Below are positions 57,525 through 64,000 of a stretch of DNA of 64,000 nt, piece after piece. The DNA is from Hermatobates lingyangjiaoensis. Taxonomy: Eukaryota; Arthropoda; Insecta; Hemiptera; Hermatobatidae. The position numbers and the translations under genes were made by a program. Below the pieces are notes generated by a model. The model ran no database searches. It saw only the letters and a program-made list of their open reading frames with translations, and was not told the DNA's origin. The stretch is taken from assembly GCA_026182355.1 (NCBI GenBank), contig JAPFBL010001617.1, positions 4,695,001-4,759,000 on the forward strand, read 5' to 3'. Every line of letters begins with the position of its first letter. Positions within the stretch are counted from its first letter, which is position 1.

Positions 57525-58290
57525 GGAGTGGGCAGGGTAACCTTTCTGTGAGTGCGTACCAAAACCGGCGAAATCTCTGACAAAAAATTCTTCCGCGTGC
57601 CAACCAACAATTTTTTGAGAAATTCACCTGAACAGTAAAAACAAAGTATACGATGATGAAAAATACATTTATTCATCTTCAAAACTACGTCCAAACAACA
57701 ACAAATGTTTACAATTTTCAAAAGAAAACATCAAATAAGGCATATCCGTCCAGTAGGAAACCTTGCACAACAACTTTTAAGGATAGAGTTAGGCTACTCT
57801 ATTTTCGAAAGAAAATATCAGTCACATAAAACATAAGTCCGACAGAAGAGCTGCACAAAATCTTTTTAAGTTAGGGAGGGTCAGACCACATTTTAAAGGA
57901 ACCATCGAAAATTGTTGTACATTTTCTGTCCTTTGTGCACAGATTCTGCCACAGTCATTAAAATTTAAAATTTTCTTTATTCAAAGCCCAAGCAGAAATA
58001 ACTCTTTCTGATACATTTTTAGTGGCACTTTTGCTGCTGCATCACTGGTGACAGAGATTTTATATCAGGTTTATATTTTGTGACCTTTAGAGATATACAC
58101 GAACTACCAGTTTCATCTATCAGGATACTTCGATTACTAGACTTAACAAAGTTCATTACTGAGAATAAATATTCACAAGCACATGTAGATAAAAACATAG
58201 ATAGTAGTGTTGTTCCAAGGTTTTCTAAACAGAAAAATTTGTCTGCAATGGCATTACAAATCCTCCTAAGTTCATTTTCTACATTCCTCT
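57525..58290 (-). mobile_element. hAT relic, minus strand
   Basis: Consists of a transposase C-terminus (58270-58019), a 3' untranslated part and, near 57525-57620, a hAT-like terminus ('gagtgggcagggtaacc', 'gcgtgccaaccaac'). The 5' part beyond 58290 is replaced by another hAT in the opposite orientation. Confidence 0.65.
58019..58270 (-). pseudogene. hAT transposase, C-terminal dimerisation region
   Basis: The minus frame (nominally 58366-58019; the first part belongs to the neighbouring element) reads 'ICNAIADKFFCLENLGTTLL' and 'CACEYLFSVMNFVKSSNRSI' , then 'LIDETGSSCISLKVTKYKPD'. This is the hATC layout: a Cys-x-Cys-E-x-x-F-S-xMNxxKSxxRS..L.DE core followed by 'L....T.Y.PD' typical of the ZBED5/GTF2IRD2 group. 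It would mediate transposase dimerisation. The catalytic core is missing. Confidence 0.82.
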
Positions 58291-58297
58291 CAGGTAT

Positions 58298-59140
58298 TCC
58301 CTGGAGATGGGTATATCGAATACGAAATATTCGAATAAAGTCAGGTATCGATGAAGTCCAATACACGGGTCCGATACCAACACGACTACTTTCGAATACT
58401 TTGATACGTATTCGGTCAGCCTCTTATGATACGAATACAAAGTAGGCATACTGGATTCGTTGTTATCAAGTACCCTGTTTTCCCTTCTCTCCACTACAGA
58501 TTACGTTAGCCACCACCCGCTAACTCCTACTCATTCTTCTCTTCCCGCCAATTAAATGAGTGAGTTGCTTAGCACTTGCACCATTGTCTCCAGAGACCAG
58601 CAACGGAGACTGGTAATACCTCTTCACTCCGACCTCAAGCTTGAGACTATGAGTGATCTGCATCTAGAGTCTGACCATCTCTGCTACTTCGTTTTTATCT
58701 GTTTTTGATTGTCCTCTGTTGAATTAAGAAATTCTACCACTATTAAATAAATATATTTATTTGGGGAAAACTATCCGATAATATCAAGGATAATTCCGCT
58801 AGTTAGAGGGTTGTAAACAGTTTTTATGAATTACAATCCCCACACTGAAGTTGAGATAGATTTTAAAAACTATTTGAGTTTGGGTATTTCCCTTCGAATA
58901 GATAAATATGAGTAAATAGATATACCTAGTTCAGCCACAATTTTAGATCCAAGGATAAAAAATTTGGTTTTGGATCTGATAGCAATGCCACCCTTGCAGT
59001 TAATAAAGTATGCCATGAGTTGGAGCAGGTATTATTGAACCAAAACGAAGATGGACCATCAAATGAAAGAGTGGTAGAAACTCCGTCAAGCTCGTGTGTT
59101 CTGTGGAATTTTCTAACAGAACAAACTAAAAAACAATACA
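58298..59140 (+). mobile_element. hAT relic, plus strand
   Basis: Begins with a hAT-like terminus (CCCTGGAGATGGGTAT) and AT/CG palindromic words 'tatcgaatacg', 'tattcgaata' known from hAT ends, and later shows transposase sequence (58928-59138). The 3' part is cut off where the LINE tail begins (59143). Confidence 0.6.
58928..59138 (+). pseudogene. hAT transposase fragment (ZBED-like)
   Basis: Plus frame SSATILDPRIKNLVLD, which matches the strongly conserved 'A.LLDPRFKNL' segment of ZBED1/4-type hAT transposases (located in the RNase-H fold after the insertion domain). A one-base frameshift follows, after which 'ATLAVNKVCHELEQVLLNQN' and 'SSSCVLWNFLTEQTKKQ' are read. The preceding catalytic residues and the C-terminal dimerisation domain are not present. 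Confidence 0.75.
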
Positions 59141-59179
59141 TTACGAATGAATGAACGAATGAATAAATCTTTATTGAGG

Positions 59180-59658
59180 ACCTTCTGTCCAGGCTATACA
59201 GACTGGGGTAGGCGTACTGAGAGTACGCCTACTACGCGCTGTGTGTGTGAGAGAGACTACGCACTGTGTGCTCCCCACCAGGCTTTTTCCCTTCGCTCAT
59301 TAATGACATAGTAACAACATTAGTAATAATATCTATACTTACAGTAATAATAAAAAGAATAATAACAATAATTTAATACAAAAAAATAAATAATAAGAAT
59401 AATAACAATAACTTTAATAATAATAAATATGAATATGTAATGTTATAGTAATAATAAATATAATAATAGTAATAATTATAAGGTAATAATAATAATAATA
59501 ATAATAATATACAATAATGATAATTAATATTAGTGCCAAAATAATATAATATTAACAACAATAACAAAGATAATAATAATAATAAATAACAATAATAGTG
59601 ATAAGGTGTTTGTGAAGGCGTTCCTTTCCTTCTCTCCCGGCTCTCTTGTAGGATGTCA
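59180..59658 (-). repeat. LINE 3' UTR with AT-rich trinucleotide repeat
   Basis: Between the ORF2 stop and the tail lies a GC-richer stretch (59200-59300) and a (TAA)n/(AATA)n-type region (59340-59620) that includes a perfect (AAT) run at 59481-59511. The minus frame of poly-L/Y peptide here is an artefact of the repeat. Confidence 0.85.
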
Positions 59659-62335
59659 TCAACATACGCCCACTGCCGTTTTCCCTACTGGATCCTTGGC
59701 TGTAGCAGCCGCAGATCTGACCATCCCTGCCTCTTCCTCCTGAATAACATCTTGGGGTAATAACCCCTGAATGGCCGCAATCAGGGGGTTGGTTGATGTT
59801 GCATTTCGTTTGTCTTCCTTTCTGCCTAACCTGTGGACAAACTTGGAGAGACGCTCCAGCTTGACCTCACTATGTAGGAACTCATTCGTCGCGTAGCGTG
59901 GTGCGCCCAGGATAAATCGGAGGGTTTTATTCTGAAACGCATAAATGCGTCTCATCAACTTACTCGCCGGCTTAGCCCAGGCTGTAATCCCGTACGCGAC
60001 AATTGGCCTCAATAGTGATTTATATAGGTTCACCCTGGTCCGGAGAGAGAGACCAGAGCCAGGCCGTAATAAATAGTATATGCCACTCCTGGCTCCGTAG
60101 GCTTTGCCAAGTGTGCAGCTGACATGGTCTTTTAAAGACATTTTCTTGTCAATGTTAACTCCAAGGTACCTAAAGGTATTTGTAACTGGTATGTGTTGTT
60201 CATGTATGCGCAGTGTAGGTGTGTATCCGAGTCTCTTGCGCAGGTTGACAGTGAAGGTGTATTCTGCTCCATTAATGTTTATCCACCATGCCTTCGTCCA
60301 TTGCACCATCCTGTCAACATGTTGTTGAAATTGTCTTAGAGGGCTTTCTATGAAGTACGACCGGCATGATACCAAGATGTCGTCTGCATAGATACCCTCT
60401 AGTGTCTGTTATTTTTATTCCACTTGGGAAAGTCCTGTAAGTAGAAGTTGAAAAGGATAGGCCCCAGGCAGGAGCCTTGAGGAACACCCCTCTCAATCTT
60501 GTACTCCGAGGATGAAGTGTCTCTGGCTTTGACTCTAAAGGATCGTTCAGTTAGATAAGAGTGAATGATCCTTCGGAACCATTGGGGAAGTCCAGCGTCT
60601 CCTAGTTTCTTAACAATGACTTCGTGCCAAACGCAATCAAAGGCCTTGTTAAGGTCGATGGCTAGGGTGTATGTTCTAAGCTTTCTTTGCTTAGCGTAGT
60701 GTAGGAAGTTGAGGGTGCGTCGCAGTAACTGAACGCACCCGTGTCCCTTTTTGTATCCAAACTGGATGTCTGTGAATTGGAGAAACTCGGATACGTGTTT
60801 GAGTAAAACGTTCTCGAATACCTTGCTTAGAGAACTAAGCAAGCTTATAGGCTGTAGGTACTAGCTAGAGTTGGATCCTTTCCCGGTTTGAGGATAAGAA
60901 CTATCCTGGCCTGTTCCCAGGCTGACGGAAAGTAACCAATTTTAATACAAGCATTAAATATGGAGGTCAGCCATTTGAGTGTAGGGTCAGGGAGCTGCTT
61001 CAGAACGTAGTTATTTACGTCATCCGCACCCGGTGTTTTGCGCCTCGGGAGCCCTTTCAATATGCTTTTAATTTCTTCCATATTGAGAGAGATAGACTCC
61101 TCCGGAGGAGATATACAAGGAGAGAGTTTAGGACCATCCTCTTTGTATAATTCGCCTATAGTCTCCGCAAATGCCTCTGCAATCTCCTCGGAAGTAATGC
61201 AGAGGCTATTTTTGTGTTTGAGGGCAACGGTCGTCTGTTTAGTCCCTCGCAATCTCCTCAGAAACTGCCACGCTTCTGGGGTATTGTATATTTCTTCGAG
61301 TTTTTTATTGAGGGTCTCTTCCCTCATAACTTGTAATCTGTAGCGAATTTGTTTATTAAGTTTATTCACTACAGTTTTGAGTGATGGTAGTTTATACTTA
61401 TTCCAAAGTTTACGGACCTTATTTCTGTACGAAATAAGATTAACTATGTGTTTATCTTGTGGCGTTTACCACCCTGTGTTGTTTCTTTCAGCTTGTGATT
61501 TTTGAAGGGCCTCGTGAATAGAGTCAGTTAGGTTTTGAACCTCTATGTCTATTTCTGCCCATGTCTTAACCTCTGTTGGGTAGGACATGTAACTAAGTGT
61601 CCTTTTAAACCGCGCCCAATCTGTAACGACGGGTTTGGTGGAGAGACATTGCACTACTGAGCCTGTCAACTCCATGTGGACTGGATAGTGATCAGAAAAG
61701 AGCTCCTGGATCGTTTCCAGCCTTACAGCCGGAGCCTTGGAGTTAGCAATAGCTAAGTCGATGGTGTTAGCAGTCCTGGCTGTTATGTGCGTGGGAACTG
61801 TTGGATAGTAAATGTTTAGGCCAAGCCTGTTACAGGCGATTAACAAGGCTTTTCCCATCTTTCTATCCCTCGAGCAGTTCCACATTGTGTGTTGTGTGTT
61901 GAAGTCTCCTCCCATGATCGTGGGGGTTGACGTCCCCATAAACTTCTTCAGAGTTTTGTGGGGTATCATAGTGTTCGGTGTGTTATACACCGATACCAAC
62001 CTTAATGGTTTACCATTATGTTGGACCTGTATTGTGGTGTTTTCTAGCTTGACCTCTAGGTTAGCTGGCAGTGTTGTATAAGGTATGTCTGACCTGACGG
62101 CTATAAGAGTTCCTCCATGACTCTTTTCTGCCGTTCGATGGTAAGACTTTCTATCAGCTCTGCTGATTGAGTAACCAGATAGACTGAACTTGTGTTGTGG
62201 TGCTAAGTGAGTTTCACTGAGCAACACTATGTCAATGGAGTGACGGTTGAGGAACTCCGAGAGCTCGTTCCTCTTTGCGCGAATTCCATTCGCGTTCCAG
62301 ATAAGGACTCTTAGCCTCCTATTATCCCTGTTCAT
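59659..62335 (-). pseudogene. Jockey LINE ORF2: endonuclease and reverse transcriptase
   Basis: Endonuclease first (62335-61466, 289 codons): IWNANGI, LLSETHL, SVYNTPN, GGDFNTQH, TIDLAI and FSDHYPV are the ordered catalytic motifs of an AP-type endonuclease. A TAA stop at 61466-61468 then interrupts the frame; the same frame continues (61369-60845) with RT motif 1-2 (KTPGADDV). A frameshift near 60855 leads to the RT palm (60842-60399): FGYKKGHG, AIDLNKAFDCVWHE with the first catalytic Asp, and GVPQGSCLGPILFN. A second frameshift near 60400 leads to the IYADDILV box (60390-60379), the RYLGVNIDK thumb region, and a C-terminal end at 59659. The encoded enzyme would nick target DNA and prime reverse transcription there. 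About 890 codons in total, close to the usual Jockey ORF2 length. Confidence 0.93.
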
Positions 62336-63473
62336 GATAGCAGAGCAATAGTAGCATGGTCCCGCAGAGAGATAGTATCAATCTCTTTGGACATTCGCAC
62401 TGCCGCGCTTAGGCGAGACAGTAACGAGTTGTCCTGTAAGGCCTTGATGACCATCATGAGGTCGTTTTCCTCTTGAGCAGGTTGGGTGAATTACGAGGCA
62501 GGCTGGCTGGAGACACCAAGAGCCTGTTTATAAGTCACTCCCTTTTTTATGAGGGAGTTCTTAGGTTTCCTCCTCTTAGTTTGCGCCTTAATGTAAGTGC
62601 AGCCTCTGTAATTTGCAGGGTGCTGCCCCATACAGTTTGAGCAAGAGGGTGGCGCATCCTCTGGCTTCTTGCACTCTTTATAATGGTGCGCATCAGCACA
62701 TTTAACGCACTTGGGGTGAAAATTGCAGTATGCCTGCGTGTGGCCCACACGCTGACACCTATGGCATTGAGGAGGTCCAGCGTTCCTTCTAGACCTCTCA
62801 ATCTTCACCTCAAAAGTTAATAGTTGGGTTATAGTTGCTACCTCCCTAGAGGAGGTAACAAATTCGAACAGCCTAAGTTTCTTAGGCTGACCCGTTTCCT
62901 TGTCAGTCAGTCGGGAGGACGCCATTTCGGTAACAGACCTTACTTCCAGACCCTGTTCTTCCAGAGCTATTTTTATTTCTTCTTCCCTGGCGTGGGGAGG
63001 AAGGTTACGAATTACGTAACGAAAGTTCCTTCCTCCCACTGAGGGCAATAGGAGTGAAACTGAACGTTGCATTTATTTCACAAGGGTCTGATATACAGTC
63101 CGGTACCCATCTTCGTCCCTTGTTTGGATTTTGATCTGCTTAGGACCGGCAGAAGCCTTAAACAGATGTAATACGTGGCTGTTTAGCCTTACATAGCGTT
63201 TGTACTCGTCGTAACTGGCGACAAGGAAAGGGGGTGGTACCTTGGAGCCAGTGTCAGTTTTGATTGTGTCTTCCCTACTGTTTGATTTGGTGGTAGACGG
63301 CTGAGAGGATGAGTAGTCGGCACAGGTTGTTTTAGAGACCACTCTCTCCCAGTTTGTAATGAGTTAGTCGCTGAAGCAGGTGGAGTCTGCTTCCTTTTCT
63401 TCTTCTTCGACACAGTCTCAAAGCCTGTAGTCGAGGTTGAAGGCGCGGTTAGCTCATGAGCCTGTGTAGACAA
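62332..63473 (-). pseudogene. Jockey LINE ORF1: gag-like RNA-binding protein
   Basis: The first frame (63473-63189) is a Ser/Thr/Lys-rich N-terminus. A frameshift near 63340 moves to the frame that continues to the end. A TAA at 63073-63075 and another at 62491-62493 interrupt it. The middle part (63072-62491) contains a PRE_C2HC-like fold ('FRYVIRNLPPHAREEEI' ... 'GLEVRSV'), and three zinc knuckles: CHRCQRVGHTQAYC (CX2CX4HX4C), CVKCADAHHYKEC (CX2CX3HX4C) and CSNCMGQHPANYRGC (CX2CX3HX6C). The C-terminal tail after the second stop runs to a TGA at 62334-62332, which overlaps the ORF2 ATG. The protein would coat the LINE RNA. Confidence 0.92.
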
Positions 63474-63639
63474 AAGAGCCTCAGTGGTCGCAGAAGTCTG
63501 CGCTGAGAACTCTTTGGCCTCCAGTCCAAAACCTAATACCAGTACCTAATTCCATAACAAGAATAGAAAACAATCTTGAAGAGAAATAATGAAACAAACT
63601 ATATTTGACACTACACAAAAACAAACTAGGTTAAAAAAC

Positions 63640-63682
63640 TAGGGAAACAAGCTTTCGGCCACATTGGCCATCATCAGGTAAA
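63640..63682 (-). ncRNA. Hammerhead ribozyme-like motif (PLE type)
   Basis: Minus strand: CTGATGA (63677-63671), stem II GGCC..GGCC closed by AATGT, GAAA (63656-63653), then GCTTG, the same 3' context as the motif at 42245-42290. All core positions are present. Confidence 0.65.
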
Positions 63683-63857
63683 CAGTAAACAATAAAACGA
63701 AACAATTAAAACAATTAAAACATAAACTAAAAATTAACAACAAACTAAATAAGAACAGTTCAAATAGTGGCAGCGTGTAACCGTCAAAGCAGCGCTACAT
63801 GCGCGCAGCCACGCGTTAGACAGTTGAATCACTCCAGCACTTCTCGCCTTCGACAGG

Positions 63858-63998
63858 TCACAACAAGGGAGAGTTCCGAACAAATTTTATTTTAGGTTCG
63901 AATGTCCTAGAACTCGGGATGACGAACATGTCACTGATTTGAGAGTTCAGCACGGGGCACAAATCTTTGATTAATAAAGCCTCTAGTATTTGTAGCCT
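63858..63998 (-). pseudogene. PLE GIY-YIG endonuclease, last 46 codons
   Basis: Minus frame RLQILEALLIKDLCPVLNSQ followed by 'ISDMFVIPSSRTF' and a TGA at 63860-63858. The 'R.QILEAL.I.....LN' block with the catalytic Glu and the 'VIPSSR' end are those of Penelope endonucleases, as in the copy at 42460-42774. The rest lies outside the window, so whether the full gene is intact cannot be seen; this part has no stop. Confidence 0.85.
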
Positions 63999-64000
63999 GC

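Larger units (their letters stand above)
59143..63540 (-). mobile_element. Jockey-clade non-LTR retrotransposon, nearly complete, inactivated
   Basis: Minus-strand order: gag-like ORF1 (63473-62332), ORF2 with AP endonuclease, reverse transcriptase and a C-terminal segment (62335-59659), a 3' untranslated region with a TAA/AATA-rich repeat (59340-59620) and a tail of GAAT/ATTC units at 59143-59180. The ORF1/ORF2 junction overlaps as ATGA (62335-62332), a termination-reinitiation arrangement. At least three premature stops and three frameshifts are present. The 5' untranslated region and promoter are not clearly delimited, and the 5' limit is approximate. No ribonuclease H domain is apparent. 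Confidence 0.92.
63545..64000 (-). mobile_element. Penelope-like element 3' end, cut by window edge
   Basis: Minus strand: endonuclease C-terminus (63998-63858), a 3' untranslated region, and a hammerhead motif (63682-63640), ending near 63545 next to the LINE. The element extends beyond the window. Confidence 0.8.

Noticed and set aside
58080..58445. 121-codon plus frame
   Set aside because: It is the antisense shadow of the hAT transposase C-terminus on the minus strand and of the neighbouring hAT terminus.

Overview
This window looks like AT-rich, non-coding arthropod nuclear DNA (an insect such as a hemipteran, or a chelicerate; the sequence does not decide). The grounds are the low GC content, the absence of any intact gene, a short GGTTA run, tRNA-derived SINEs, and the mix of transposons: Jockey LINE, Penelope-like elements (PLEs) with hammerhead ribozymes, Helitrons, hAT and pogo/Tigger. 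Nothing here is bacterial or organellar. Almost every recognisable coding stretch is a broken transposon gene.

Layout. 0.1-5 kb: copies of an unnamed ~2.1-kb repeat, called PER here (palindrome-end repeat), two of them back to back, plus GT/CA microsatellites. 7-9.4 kb: a tRNA-derived SINE, a hAT element with 8-bp target duplications carrying a nested PER, and an inverted pair of PLE hammerhead arms. 16.6-18.7 kb: a Helitron mosaic. 23.8-24.7 kb: the 3' end of a PLE (GIY-YIG endonuclease plus hammerhead). 25.4-26.7 kb: a TA-flanked Tigger element. 27.6-29.8 kb: a Helitron inserted into a PER copy, whose empty site can be read directly. 29.9-32.9 kb: a Helitron helicase relic split by a GTF2IRD2/ZBED-type hAT, then SINE and hAT ends and a small non-autonomous Helitron. 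32.9-35.0 kb: the most complete PER. 35.0-36.0 kb: a tRNA-Arg-like sequence followed by a Jockey reverse-transcriptase relic. 36.1-38.1 kb: two Helitrons head to head. 41.5-44.8 kb: an island of PLE fragments in which endonuclease ends, hammerheads and ORF starts alternate. 50.1-51.7 kb: another PER. 52.1-52.5 kb: a 53-bp minisatellite. 57.4-59.1 kb: two hAT relics. 59.1-63.5 kb: a nearly complete but inactivated Jockey-type LINE on the minus strand. 63.5-64 kb: another PLE end.

Host gene content appears to be limited to two candidate exons on the minus strand (about 55.43-55.30 kb and 48.89-48.81 kb). Both are phase 0 and have plausible splice sites, so the middle of the window may be introns of one host gene whose identity I cannot name. 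The remaining stretches are AT-rich DNA in which I see no gene.

The observations most worth following are the PER family (perfect hairpin ends, no recognisable protein), the set of hammerhead-like motifs of the Penelope type (some as inverted pairs), the composite and head-to-head Helitrons, and the two candidate exons.
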